Assembly (NCBI GenBank): GCA_035314825.1
Contig: DATFYX010000076.1
Location: forward strand, 1 to 35,056
From: Candidatus Eremiobacteraceae bacterium
GTDB lineage: Bacteria > Vulcanimicrobiota > Vulcanimicrobiia > Eremiobacterales > Eremiobacteraceae
Reading direction: 5' to 3'
Length of the DNA stretch: 35,056 nt
Shown here: positions 7,664 to 15,804 of the stretch, in pieces
Numbering within the stretch: the first letter of the stretch is position 1
How the letters are laid out: every line of letters begins with the position of its first letter
Made by a program: the position numbers and the translations under genes
The notes under the pieces: generated by a model
Database searches by the model: none
What the model was told of the DNA's origin: nothing
Seen by the model: the letters and a program-made list of their open reading frames with translations, nothing else

Positions 7664-8434
7664 CTAAATCCCTAAGATGCTGTATCCCGCATCGACGTAG
7701 ATCACTTGGCCGGTGACCGCGCTTGAAAGCCCGCTCGAAAGGAAGACCGCGATGTTGCCGACGTCTTGCGCCACCGCGTTGCGCCGCAGCGGCGCCTTGG
7801 CTGCGACTTCCCCCAGAATGCTCGTGAAGCCGCTGACCGCGCGCGCCGACGCCGTCTTGATCGGCCCGGCTGAGATCGCGTTGACGCGGATGCCGCTCTC
7901 GCCAAGATCCACGGCGAGGTAGCGCACGCAGGCCTCCAACGCCGCCTTGGCGACGCCCATGACATTGTAGTTCGCAACCGCGCGCACCGAACCCAGATAC
8001 GTCATCGCCATGACCGAGCCGCCGGGATTGATGATCGGCGCAAGCTCGCGGCACAGCGCGGCCAGCGAGTACGCACTGATGTCGAGCGCGACGCGAAAAC
8101 CGTCGCGCGAGGTGGCGTAGAACTTGCCTGCGAGCTCCTCCTTACGCGCGAACGCGATGCTGTGCACGACCGCGTCCACATGCCCGTACTCGGATTCGAG
8201 CACGGCGCGCAAGCTCGCGAGGCTGTCGTCGCTGCCGACGTCGCAGTGCAGCGCGAGCCCGCCGCCGAGCTCGCTCGCCAGCTTCTCGACCTCGTCTTTG
8301 GTGCGTTCGCCCTCGTAGGTGAGCGCGAGCCGCGCGCCGTGCTCGTGCAGCGCTTTGGCGATGGACGTCGCGATGCTCCAGCGGTTCGCGACGCCCATGA
8401 CGAGCGCGATCTTGCCTTCGAGCAGCCCCGCCAC
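7664..8434 (-). CDS. fabI: Enoyl-[acyl-carrier-protein] reductase (NADH), FabI type
   Basis: The 256-residue short-chain dehydrogenase catalyses the last reduction of the fatty-acid elongation cycle. FabI-specific features are the N-terminal GKIALVMGVANRWSIATSIAKAL nucleotide fold, DVGSDDSL, VHSIAFARKEEL, the catalytic Tyr in the Y-N-V-M-G-V-A-K motif (Tyr-x6-Lys), SGIRVNAISAGPIKT and the C-terminal TGQVIYVDAGYSILG. Length matches the family. GTG at 8434 is used as the start, seven bases after the sodA stop, so the two genes are probably co-transcribed although their roles are unrelated. No strong SD is seen. Confidence 0.95.
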   Translation of the reverse strand: MAGLLEGKIALVMGVANRWSIATSIAKALHEHGARLALTYEGERTKDEVEKLASELGGGLALHCDVGSDDSLASLRAVLESEYGHVDAVVHSIAFARKEELAGKFYATSRDGFRVALDISAYSLAALCRELAPIINPGGSVMAMTYLGSVRAVANYNVMGVAKAALEACVRYLAVDLGESGIRVNAISAGPIKTASARAVSGFTSILGEVAAKAPLRRNAVAQDVGNIAVFLSSGLSSAVTGQVIYVDAGYSILGI

Positions 8435-8441
8435 CGCCGGC

Positions 8442-9056
8442 CTACTTCTTGGCGGCGTCGAAGCGCTTGGCCACGGCGTCCCAGTTGACCACGTTCCACC
8501 AGGCCTTGAGGTAGTCGGGCCGGCGGTTCTGATACTTCAAATAGTAGGCATGCTCCCAGACGTCGTTGCCCATGACCGGATGCTGCCCGGCGGACATCGG
8601 ATTGTCTTGGTTCGGCGTGCTGGTGATCTGCAGCTTGCCGTCGGCGGTCAGCACCAGCCACGCCCACCCGCTGCCGAACTGCTTGACGCCGGCGTCGTTG
8701 AACTGCGTCTTGAAGGTCTCGAAATCGCCGAACGTGCTCTTGATGGCGTCGGCAAGCGCGCCTTTGGGATCGCCGCCTGCGTTGGGCGCCATGATGGTCC
8801 AGAACATCGAGTGGTTGACGTGGCCCCCGCCGTTGTTGCGTACGGCGCCGCGGATGTCCTCAGGCACGGCGTTGAGATTCTTTATCAGCTCTTCGACCGT
8901 CTTGCCCGCCAGCTCCGGATGCTTCTCGATAGCCGCGTTGAGATTGTTGACGTACGCCGCGTGGTGCTTGTCGTGGTGCAGCGTCATCGTCTCTTTGTCG
9001 ATCGTCGGCTCCAGCGCGTCGTAGGCGTATGGCAGATCGGGCACGGTGAACGGCAT
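8442..9056 (-). CDS. sodA: Superoxide dismutase, Mn/Fe family, probably Mn type
   Basis: The 204-residue enzyme dismutates superoxide. Metal ligands are in the expected motifs: His in [13 protein letters not shown] (about residue 27), His in [11 protein letters not shown], and Asp and His in [13 protein letters not shown]. GGGHxNHxxFW together with [20 protein letters not shown] favours manganese over iron. No signal peptide, so cytoplasmic. ATG at 9056 has a strong GGAGGG SD about 7 nt upstream. It leads a minus-strand sodA-fabI unit and is divergent from moaD. Confidence 0.96.
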   Translation of the reverse strand: MPFTVPDLPYAYDALEPTIDKETMTLHHDKHHAAYVNNLNAAIEKHPELAGKTVEELIKNLNAVPEDIRGAVRNNGGGHVNHSMFWTIMAPNAGGDPKGALADAIKSTFGDFETFKTQFNDAGVKQFGSGWAWLVLTADGKLQITSTPNQDNPMSAGQHPVMGNDVWEHAYYLKYQNRRPDYLKAWWNVVNWDAVAKRFDAAKK

Positions 9057-9161
9057 GGTCGGTCCCTCCTATAAGCCCCGGGCACTACCGTATAGTGTCT
9101 GGCAACTCCTAGTCGTATGCCCAGGGAGGAAGCGGCGCCCGCGCCGTAGTCAGACCGCTGC

Positions 9162-9407
9162 ATGCGGATCATCGTGCGGCTGTTCGCGTCCCAGCGCGAG
9201 GCGCTGGGGCGGTCTTCGATCGACGCCGACGTGCCGGACGGCTCCACCGCCGCTTCGGCGCTGACGTTTCTGGCGCGCGCGTATCCGGCGCTTTCGGCCG
9301 GCGGCGCGACGTTGGCCTTTGCAGTCAATCGCGAGCACGCGTCATCCGATGCGGTGCTCCGCGAAGGCGATGAGCTCGCGCTCCTGCCCCCGGTGGCCGG
9401 CGGATGA
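9162..9407 (+). CDS. moaD: Molybdopterin synthase sulfur carrier subunit MoaD
   Basis: The 81-residue ubiquitin-like protein begins MRIIVRLFASQREALGRSS and ends in the required Gly-Gly (PPVAGG), which is thiocarboxylated to donate sulfur for molybdopterin. Internal AFAVNREHAS and LREGDELALLPP match MoaD. Its last four bases overlap the moaE start (ATGA), consistent with a stoichiometric MoaD-MoaE complex. No convincing SD precedes the ATG. Confidence 0.92.
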   Translation: MRIIVRLFASQREALGRSSIDADVPDGSTAASALTFLARAYPALSAGGATLAFAVNREHASSDAVLREGDELALLPPVAGG

Positions 9408-9826
9408 GCGCGCGCCATTTCGTCCTCACGAACGAGCCGCTCGACGAGCATCTGGCGACGCAGGTCATCTCCCATGACGGCGCCGGCGGCGTGGTGACGT
9501 TCGTCGGAAAAGTGCGCGACGAAGCGCGCGGCCACAAAGTGACGCTGCTCGAGTACGAGGCCTACCCCGAGATGGTCGAGCGCGTGTTCTCCGACATCGC
9601 GGCCGAGGCGCGCAAGCAGTTCCCGATCACCGACATCGCGATCCATCACCGCGTCGGCGCGCTCGAAGTCGGCGACGTGAGCGTGGTGATCGCGGTCTCG
9701 GCGCCGCACCGCGCCGCGGCGTTCGATGCCTGCCGTTACGCCATCGATCGCCTCAAGCACATAGCGCCGATCTGGAAGAAAGAGCACACGCCCGACGGGG
9801 CGGTGTGGGTGGACGACCGGCCCTAG
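9404..9826 (+). CDS. moaE: Molybdopterin synthase catalytic subunit MoaE
   Basis: The 140-residue protein converts precursor Z (cPMP) to molybdopterin with MoaD. Family motifs are GGVVTFVGKVRDEARGHKV, LEYEAYPEMV, HHRVGALEVGDVSVVIAVSAPHR, FDACRYAIDRLK and the C-terminal PIWKKEHTPDGAVWV, which includes the active-site lysines (IWKKE). Start overlaps moaD by four bases. Its TAG overlaps the TAG of the convergent MbfA-like gene at a shared CTAG. Confidence 0.95.
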   Translation: MSARHFVLTNEPLDEHLATQVISHDGAGGVVTFVGKVRDEARGHKVTLLEYEAYPEMVERVFSDIAAEARKQFPITDIAIHHRVGALEVGDVSVVIAVSAPHRAAAFDACRYAIDRLKHIAPIWKKEHTPDGAVWVDDRP

Positions 9827-11070
9827 CCGCCGACGAACTTGACGCCGAACAGGCTCGGCACGAACGTTCCGACGACATAGCCGATGATGCCGGCGCCGGC
9901 GCCGATGAGAAACTGCTCGAGTCCCGAGCGCCATGGATTTCCGTTGGTGACGCGCGCCTTCACGATGCCGATGCCGAACAGCGCCAGACACGCGAGCGAG
10001 ATCGAGAGCGCGAGCGCCTCCCTGCCGTTGGTGAAGACGTAGGGAAGGATCGGTGCGATCGCGCCCAACAGGAACGAGGGCGCCATCACGGCCGCGTCCT
10101 TGAGCGGGTTGCCCGCCGATTCGGTGTCAAGCCCGAGCTCGGCGCGCGCCATCACCTCAAGCGCTTTGTTCGGATCTTTGGAGACGGCCAGCGCGGCGTC
10201 GCGCGCCTGCTCGGCGCCCATGCCCTGCAAACGGTAGATCTCGGCCAGCTCTGCGAGCTCTTCGGCAGGATGCTCGATGATCTCGCGCAGCTCGCGCTCG
10301 ATCTCAGAACGGTGGACCTCTGATTCGGCCTTCGACGACAGGTATTGCCCGGCGGTCATCGCCACCATGCCGGCCACGCCGGTGGCGACGCCGGCGAGCA
10401 GGATCGTGGTATTGGATTCGTGCGCGCCGAAGAACGCCGACACGACGCTGACGGTCGTGAGCAGTCCGTCCTGAGCGCCGAACACGAACTCGCGGATGCG
10501 CGTGCGCGATGCCACGCGCTCGCGCTCCTCTGTGATCTCCGCCGGTCCGGTCATCTTCTCGACGCCGCGAGCGGTGCGTTCGAGCGCCCTAGGCGCCGTC
10601 GCGGCGGCACCATCGGCGGGTTTTTCGCTGCGGTCGAATACATTCGACCGCTCCATGCCGCTCGGTGCGGCGGGGCCGCGGCGTTCCACGAGCGCGAGCG
10701 CGTCTTGGAAGAGCTTGACGTGCGCCTGCTCGCGCGCCATTGCTACTTCGAAACCCACAAGCGCGTCCGTGCGTCCTTCTGCTTTGGCCTCCGCGATGTA
10801 GCGCGGGTAGGTCACGGCCGATTCAGCTGCCTCATGCTCGACGACTTGACGGAGGTTCTCGGCGGTGCTCTTGACGGCGCCAAGCGCGCGCAGATGCATC
10901 GTGGCGTGGATGATCTCATCGCCCGCCGCTTGCATGAACGCCTCGGCGACCTCCGGATAGCCCTCGCTCAGCGCCGCAAGCGCGTAGGCGCTATAGAGGC
11001 GGTGGGTCTTGGCTTCGTCCATGAACGAGGTCCACAGATTGAGCTCGGTCTTGGACACGTCGATCCGCAT
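9823..11070 (-). CDS. MbfA-like ferritin-domain/VIT1 fusion, probable iron(II) exporter
   Basis: The 415-residue protein joins an N-terminal ferritin-like diiron four-helix domain (about 5-130) to a C-terminal VIT1/Ccc1 domain (about 185-410). Candidate metal ligands include E19, E52 and H55 (GDEIIH), E79/E83, E108 and E114/H117. In the VIT part, FVFGAQDGLLTTVSVVSAFFGA and GQYLSSKAESEVHRSEIERELREI are classic, followed by helices at about 330-410. This is the architecture of MbfA, the membrane-bound ferritin known from rhizobia, which exports iron under iron or peroxide stress. I chose the ATG at 11070 (MRIDVSKTEL). Residues about 139-148 (MERSNVFDRS) are encoded by a copy of the 20-bp palindrome and sit in the linker. 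Confidence 0.87.
   Translation of the reverse strand: MRIDVSKTELNLWTSFMDEAKTHRLYSAYALAALSEGYPEVAEAFMQAAGDEIIHATMHLRALGAVKSTAENLRQVVEHEAAESAVTYPRYIAEAKAEGRTDALVGFEVAMAREQAHVKLFQDALALVERRGPAAPSGMERSNVFDRSEKPADGAAATAPRALERTARGVEKMTGPAEITEERERVASRTRIREFVFGAQDGLLTTVSVVSAFFGAHESNTTILLAGVATGVAGMVAMTAGQYLSSKAESEVHRSEIERELREIIEHPAEELAELAEIYRLQGMGAEQARDAALAVSKDPNKALEVMARAELGLDTESAGNPLKDAAVMAPSFLLGAIAPILPYVFTNGREALALSISLACLALFGIGIVKARVTNGNPWRSGLEQFLIGAGAGIIGYVVGTFVPSLFGVKFVGG
10631..10650. repeat. 20-bp palindromic repeat, copy 2, inside a coding region
   Basis: CGGTCGAATACATTCGACCG with nine-base arms and a two-base centre lies inside the MbfA-like gene, in frame, encoding part of MERSNVFDRS in the loop between the ferritin and VIT1 domains. 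Read on the minus strand it carries the GGAG 5' flank seen in other copies. Confidence 0.85.
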
Positions 11071-11129
11071 GCAGGGTTGCTTCAAGGCCAGGCAGGCGCG
11101 ACCTCCGGAAGCGCCCAACGCCGCGCTGC

Positions 11130-12086
11130 ATGCTCCAGCGTCTCTTCGTCAAGGACGGCCGGTTGCGGCCGGTGTTCAGGGTGCTCGCCTACATACTGGC
11201 GGCGGTGGCCGCGCAGGCCGTGCTGGCGATCTTCGTGGCGATCGGGTACCGGATCGCGTACGGTCCCGACGCGGCGTTCATGCGCACCCCGGTCTGGCTC
11301 GATGAGCTCATCTCGGCCATCGCGGTGGTGGGCGTCGCGATCCTGCTGCGCATCTACCTCGACCGGCGCAGCGTCGCCTCGCTCGGCATCACGTTTCGCA
11401 CACGCTGGCTATGGCTGTTCGCCCTGGGCGCCGCGATCGGCGCGGGCATGCAGCTGCTAATATTCGCCTTCGGTCTCTTGCTGGGCGCCAACCACGTCCT
11501 CGCGCTGTCGATGACGTGGTCGGTCTTGCGCAACCTCGCGGCATGGTGTGCCATTTTTGTCATCGCCGCGCTTGCCGAAGAGATGCCGCTGCGCGGCTAC
11601 ATCCTGCAGAATCTTTGGGAAGAGTTCGGGTTCTGGCCGGCGGCGATCGTCACGTCCGTCATGTTCGCGCTGCTGCACTTCAAGAATCCGTATTTCGGCG
11701 ATCTGCCGTGGGCGACGACGATCAACATCGCCGTCGACGGGATATGGGCGTGCTGCGCGATCCTGTGGACTCGATCGCTGTGGCTCGCGTGGGGCGGCCA
11801 TTTCGCATGGAACGTGTTCGAGGGGCCGGTGTTGGGCACGCCGGTGAGCGGCATCCATACGGGACCCGGCATCGTCATGCAGTACGTCAGCGGCCCGCCG
11901 CTGCTGACCGGCGGCAAGTTCGGTCCAGAAGCCGGCTTGCTCGTGCCCGTGGTGGAGATCGCCGGCATCGCCGCGCTGTATGGCATGTACCGGCTGGGAT
12001 GGTTCGCGCAGCTGCCCGACGCGCGCGAGGCATACGCGCGGGCCCCGGACTCGCCTCACGCCGTCAGCGCGACCAACCTCACATAA
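11130..12086 (+). CDS. CPBP-family intramembrane metalloprotease
   Basis: The 318-residue polytopic protein has about eight hydrophobic helices. CPBP (CAAX protease and bacteriocin-processing) motifs are present: E150-E151-x3-R155 (AEEMPLRGY), FALLHFKNP with the second-motif His, and GGHFAWNVFEGP with the third-motif His. These residues bind zinc and activate water in the Rce1 family. Substrates of bacterial CPBP proteins are mostly unknown. It is divergent from the MbfA-like gene with about 60 bp between starts, and is followed immediately by a hairpin terminator. Confidence 0.9.
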   Translation: MLQRLFVKDGRLRPVFRVLAYILAAVAAQAVLAIFVAIGYRIAYGPDAAFMRTPVWLDELISAIAVVGVAILLRIYLDRRSVASLGITFRTRWLWLFALGAAIGAGMQLLIFAFGLLLGANHVLALSMTWSVLRNLAAWCAIFVIAALAEEMPLRGYILQNLWEEFGFWPAAIVTSVMFALLHFKNPYFGDLPWATTINIAVDGIWACCAILWTRSLWLAWGGHFAWNVFEGPVLGTPVSGIHTGPGIVMQYVSGPPLLTGGKFGPEAGLLVPVVEIAGIAALYGMYRLGWFAQLPDAREAYARAPDSPHAVSATNLT

Positions 12087-12112
12087 GAAGCGAGGCCTTT
12101 CGGCCTCGCTTC
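12087..12112. terminator. Rho-independent-like hairpin between convergent genes
   Basis: An 11-bp perfect stem (GAAGCGAGGCC / GGCCTCGCTTC) with a TTTC loop starts at the base after the CPBP stop. It is also just downstream of the histone H1-like gene on the minus strand (six bases beyond its stop). It probably serves both genes; T runs are short. Confidence 0.7.
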
Positions 12113-12118
12113 GGTCTG

Positions 12119-12502
12119 CTAGAACTCCTCGGAATGCTCGGGGTGGAACTCTTCTTCTGTCTCCTCGCCGAATGGCTCTTCTTCGAATTCTTCTTCTTCG
12201 TATTCCTCGATCACCAGATCGCCGTCCGCCGCGCCGTTGTCGTCGAGCACCGTGGTCGGCACCGGTTTGGGAGCCGGCGCTGTGGCGCGTTTGGCCTTCG
12301 GCGGCGCGCTCTTCTTGGCTGGCTTCTTCGCGGCTGGCTTCTTCGCGGCTTTGGCCTTGCCGCGTTTGGCTGTGGTCTTCTTCTTAGGTGCTGCGGCTCG
12401 GCGGGCGCCTTTCGACGCGGCCCGCTTTGTCGCGCGCTTTGCGCCCTTCTTCTTCGCCGGCGCTTTCTTCTTGGTGGCGCCCTTTTTCGATTTCCGCCTC
12501 AT
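12119..12502 (-). CDS. Histone H1-like Lys/Ala-rich protein with acidic tail
   Basis: The 127-residue protein splits into a strongly basic N-terminal part (about 1-75) made of KKKAPAKKK, TKRAASKGARRAA and repeated AAKKPAAKKPAKK motifs, a short Pro/Ala linker, and a strongly acidic C-terminus (about 88-127) rich in EEEEFEEEP and EETEEE runs. The basic half resembles eukaryotic H1 tails and bacterial H1-like proteins (HctB/AlgP type), which bind DNA and compact the nucleoid. The acidic tail is unusual for those. Such a polyampholyte could self-associate or regulate DNA binding; this is inference. Low sequence complexity makes homology calls unsafe. ATG at 12502 has a GGAGGA SD eight bases upstream. 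Confidence 0.8.
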   Translation of the reverse strand: MRRKSKKGATKKKAPAKKKGAKRATKRAASKGARRAAAPKKKTTAKRGKAKAAKKPAAKKPAKKSAPPKAKRATAPAPKPVPTTVLDDNGAADGDLVIEEYEEEEFEEEPFGEETEEEFHPEHSEEF

Positions 12503-12615
12503 CGTCTGGTCCTCCAGGCATTCGCAGTGGTGGGTGTCCGCTATGGGATATCGGCTGGGCCGCTCGAATCGTTGCGCGGCGCTTGTGGGTCAATCGGAGC
12601 GTCTCCTCCCGGGAC

Positions 12616-12939
12616 TCAGGGCCGCAGCGGACGCACCTCGATGATCTGGTCGCCCGCAGGCAGCGTCCGCGCCTCGCCCTTCACAGGCGTGAGCTGCAGC
12701 ACCAATGCGCACGACCCGATCAGGTCCTCGCGGACCTGCACCTGGCCCTCGTACAGGCGGTCGGAGCTTCGGGCAAGCACGTTGCGGCGAAAGTCCGCCG
12801 CTGGCGGACCGTTGCGCCGCACGAGGCCGGCTTCGCACTGGCCGACGAAGCCGTCGGCGAACCGCACTGCGACGTTGAGGACGTCGCCCGGATTGTACAC
12901 TTCGCGGTGCGGCGAGAATTCGATGCGCTCTATCTGCAT
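12616..12939 (-). CDS. Small hypothetical protein, beta-rich
   Basis: I do not recognise this 107-residue protein. It starts MQIERIEFSPHREVYNPGDVLNVAVRFAD and continues with alternating beta-type segments (QCEAGLVRRN, LYEGQVQVREDLIG, ALVLQLTPV, DQIIEVRPLRP). YNPGD followed by paired strands is reminiscent of an immunoglobulin-like or DUF-type beta sandwich. There is no signal peptide or membrane helix. It is divergent from glcD (about 85 bp between starts) and codon use matches the neighbourhood, supporting a real gene. Confidence 0.6.
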   Translation of the reverse strand: MQIERIEFSPHREVYNPGDVLNVAVRFADGFVGQCEAGLVRRNGPPAADFRRNVLARSSDRLYEGQVQVREDLIGSCALVLQLTPVKGEARTLPAGDQIIEVRPLRP

Positions 12940-13023
12940 GAAGCGGGCCTACTGTTCGCCCCCCTTCCGGCGTGCCCTGCGGAGGTCGCAGGCGTCCGTG
13001 TGCGCGAAGTCTGAGCGTTGCTC

Positions 13024-14475
13024 ATGGACGCTGCCTTCATCAAACGTCTGCAGGTCATCGTCGGCGCCGCGCACACGCTGTCGGCGTCCGCCGACCTGCG
13101 CAACTACCAGTACGACGGTTCTGTGGACCAGGCGCTGCCCGAGGTCGTCGTGCTGCCCGGCAGCGCGTCTGAAGTCGCGGCGGTGGTCGCGGCCTGCAAC
13201 GAGCGCGGCTATCCGTTCTTAGCGCGCGGCGCCGGCACAGGGCTGTCCGGCGGCGCCGTGCCCGAATCGGGCGGCGTCGTCATCTCGACTGCCCGGCTGC
13301 ACCGCATCCTCGAGGTGGACGTCGCGAACCGCCTTGCGCTCGTCGAGCCCGGCGTCGTCAACGCGGAGATCACCGCTGCGGTGAAGCAGCACGGTCTGTG
13401 CTTCATCCCCGATCCGTCCAGCCAAGCCGCGTGCACCATCGGCGGCAATATCGCCGAGAATTCCGGCGGTCTGCATTGCCTGGCGTATGGGGTCACCACG
13501 AACCACACGCTCGGCGTCGAAGTCGTCACGCCGGAAGGCGAACTCGTGTGGCTGGGCGGCCGCACGGTCGACATGCCCGGCTACGACCTGCTGGGGCTAT
13601 TCGTCGGTTCTGAAGGCACGCTCGGCATCGCCACCAAGATCGTCGTCAAGCTGACGCCGATCCAGGAAGCGGCGCGCACGATGCTCGCGGTCTTCGATTC
13701 GGTCGAAGACGCTTCGCAGTCGGTTTCGGCGATCATCGCGGCTGGGATCATCCCCGGCGCGCTCGAGATGATGGATCGCACCTCGACGCAAGCGGTCGAG
13801 GCCTTCGCGCATGCGGGGTTCCCGACCGACGCCGAAGCGATTCTCATCGTCGAAGTGGATGGCATGGCCGTCGCGGTGGACGAGACCGCGGCGGACGTGC
13901 GCGACGTCTGCCGGCGCAATCACGCGCGCGAAGTGCGCTTGGCGCAGACGGCCGACGAGCGCGATCGCATCTGGAAGGGACGCAAGGGCGCATTCGGCGC
14001 GATGGGCCGGCTCAGCCGCAACTTCTACGTGCAGGACGGCGTGATTCCGCGCAGTCTGCTGCCGGAGATGCTGCGCGAGATCGCCGCTATCAGCGAAAGG
14101 CATGGCCTGCGCATCTGCAACGTCTTCCACGCCGGCGACGGCAACCTGCACCCGCTGATCTTGTTCGACGAGAGGAAACCTGGCGACGTCGAGCGGGCCG
14201 TCGTAGCGGGCGAGGAGATCTTGCGCGCGTGCATCGAGCGCGGCGGCAGCGTGTCGGGCGAGCACGGCGTCGGCACCGAAAAGCGCGACTGCATGGCGCT
14301 GCAGTTCTCGCCCAGCGACCTCGAGCTGATGTCGCGCATCAAGCTCGTGTTCGGCAACACCGGGCTCTGCAATCCGCAGAAGATATTTCCGACGTCGCGG
14401 CGCTGCGGCGAATCCTCGCGCCGGCTGCACCGCCTGGAGCCCGAGGTCGCAGCCGCGGCCGGGCCGGCGTTCTAG
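13024..14475 (+). CDS. glcD: Glycolate oxidase FAD-linked subunit GlcD
   Basis: The 483-residue flavoprotein oxidises glycolate to glyoxylate within GlcDEF. The PCMH-type FAD domain is at the N-terminus (about 35-215), with PFLARGAGTGLSGGAVP, CTIGGNIAENSGGLHCLAYGVTT-like FAD contacts and LLGLFVGSEGTLGI. The FAD-oxidase C-terminal domain has NVFHAGDGNLHPLILF and VSGEHGVGTEKR, both diagnostic. I chose ATG 13024 (MDAAFIKRL); a TTG two codons upstream is possible. SD is weak. It is followed six bases later by glcE. The paralogous D-lactate dehydrogenases share this fold, but the D-E-F gene order supports glycolate. Confidence 0.93.
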   Translation: MDAAFIKRLQVIVGAAHTLSASADLRNYQYDGSVDQALPEVVVLPGSASEVAAVVAACNERGYPFLARGAGTGLSGGAVPESGGVVISTARLHRILEVDVANRLALVEPGVVNAEITAAVKQHGLCFIPDPSSQAACTIGGNIAENSGGLHCLAYGVTTNHTLGVEVVTPEGELVWLGGRTVDMPGYDLLGLFVGSEGTLGIATKIVVKLTPIQEAARTMLAVFDSVEDASQSVSAIIAAGIIPGALEMMDRTSTQAVEAFAHAGFPTDAEAILIVEVDGMAVAVDETAADVRDVCRRNHAREVRLAQTADERDRIWKGRKGAFGAMGRLSRNFYVQDGVIPRSLLPEMLREIAAISERHGLRICNVFHAGDGNLHPLILFDERKPGDVERAVVAGEEILRACIERGGSVSGEHGVGTEKRDCMALQFSPSDLELMSRIKLVFGNTGLCNPQKIFPTSRRCGESSRRLHRLEPEVAAAAGPAF

Positions 14476-14481
14476 CACATC

Positions 14482-15804
14482 GTGCTCGCGTCGACGCCGT
14501 TCACCATCGCGCTGCGGGATGTGCTCGGCGAGCGTTTCCGCGTGCATCCGGACGATTGCGCGCGCAGCGCGGTCGGCGGCGTCGTGCCCAAACTCGTGCT
14601 TTCCCCGCGCACGTTGGACGAAGCGGCGCGCGCGGTGAAGATCATCGCCGGCGAGCACGCCTCGGTCGTGATCCGCGGCGCAGGTACCAAGTCGAATCGA
14701 CCGCCGCGGCGCGCCGAGATCGATGCCGTGATCGACACCTCGGAATTGCGCGGCGTGCTCGAGCACAAGCCCGGCGACCTGACCGCGACCGTCGCCGCTG
14801 GAACGCCGCTGCAGGATCTGCAGTTCGCGCTGCGCCGCTACGGCCAGTTCTTCCCGAGCGACGCGCCCTTTGCCGCAAGCGCGAGCCTCGGAGGCACGCT
14901 GGCCGCCAACGCGAACGGCGCGCTCCGGCAGCGCTACGGCGCGCTGCGCGACAACGTGCTGGGCGTGCGGCTCGCGCTTTCGGACGGACTCGTCGCGTTC
15001 AGCGGCGCGAAAGTCGTCAAGAGCGTCGCGGGCTATGACACGCACAAAGCGTTCATCGGATCGCGCGGTACGCTGGGGCTCATCGGCGAGGTGACCATCA
15101 AGGTCGCGCCGCTGCCCGCCACCCAGCGCCTGCTGGTCGCGTCGTTTGCCGATTGCGCATCGGCGTGCGCGGCGGCGACCGCCATCGCCGGATCGCCGCT
15201 CTTCGTGATGGCGATGACGCTGCACGATGCAGGCGCCGCGGCACGCGTGCCCGCCTTGCGAGCCTCGGGCGCGCCGCCGTGGACGCTGGCCGTGCGCTGC
15301 GGCGGGTCGCGCGTCGCGACGGTCGCACAGTTCGACGGCGCCGCGGCGCTCTGCAAAGAAACGGGCAGCGACGCGCTGCGCGACATCCCGGCGGAGCTCG
15401 TCGAGCCGTTGTGGGCGGACATCGCCGAGCTGAGCGCAGGCGCGGCGTATGATCCCCAGTCCTACGTGATGGCTAAGTTCGTCGCGCCGCCCGCGCAGAC
15501 GCACGCGCTGGTTGGCGCGGTGCGGACCGCGTGGCCCGAGGCGCAGATCAGCGCACACCCGTATGCGGGCGTGCTGCTGGCCCACATACCGGCTGCGTCG
15601 GCGTCTCCCCAGCCGGGTGCGTTGTGGCACGCGTGCGCCGACAATCAATGGACCGTCGAGTTTCTCTCGGCGCCGTACGCACGGGCGCAGGAGTTCATCG
15701 CGCCCTTGCCCGCCGGACTACCGATGAAGGTGCAACGGCGCCTCAAAGCGGCGCTCGACCCGGCAGGCACCTTCGACGCGGGCGGGTTCATCGGTGGCAT
15801 CTGA
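14482..15804 (+). CDS. glcE: Glycolate oxidase subunit GlcE (FAD-binding)
   Basis: The 440-residue protein is a second PCMH-type FAD-binding subunit. Motifs are VVIRGAGTKSNRPPRRAEID in the N-terminal FAD half, PSDAPFAASASLGGTLAANANGALRQRYGALRDNVLGVR, SGAKVVKSVAGYDTHKAFIGSRGTLGLIGEVTIKV (shown here as motif names; each typical of GlcE), and a C-terminal part ending MKVQRRLKAALDPAGTF. GTG at 14482 follows the glcD stop by six bases, and its end overlaps glcF by 11 bases, so the three subunits are one operon. It is longer than E. coli GlcE (350 aa), mostly in the middle and C-terminal parts. Confidence 0.9.
   Translation: MLASTPFTIALRDVLGERFRVHPDDCARSAVGGVVPKLVLSPRTLDEAARAVKIIAGEHASVVIRGAGTKSNRPPRRAEIDAVIDTSELRGVLEHKPGDLTATVAAGTPLQDLQFALRRYGQFFPSDAPFAASASLGGTLAANANGALRQRYGALRDNVLGVRLALSDGLVAFSGAKVVKSVAGYDTHKAFIGSRGTLGLIGEVTIKVAPLPATQRLLVASFADCASACAAATAIAGSPLFVMAMTLHDAGAAARVPALRASGAPPWTLAVRCGGSRVATVAQFDGAAALCKETGSDALRDIPAELVEPLWADIAELSAGAAYDPQSYVMAKFVAPPAQTHALVGAVRTAWPEAQISAHPYAGVLLAHIPAASASPQPGALWHACADNQWTVEFLSAPYARAQEFIAPLPAGLPMKVQRRLKAALDPAGTFDAGGFIGGI

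Noticed and set aside
14690-14706. GTCGAATCGAC dyad resembling a shortened repeat inside glcE
   Set aside because: It lies in the conserved GAGTKSNRPP motif of GlcE, so the similarity is probably chance.
13597-15648. 683-residue open frame on the minus strand across glcD/glcE
   Set aside because: It is antisense to two well-supported glycolate oxidase genes, is Arg/His/Asp-rich as expected for a GC-rich shadow frame, and shows no domain.
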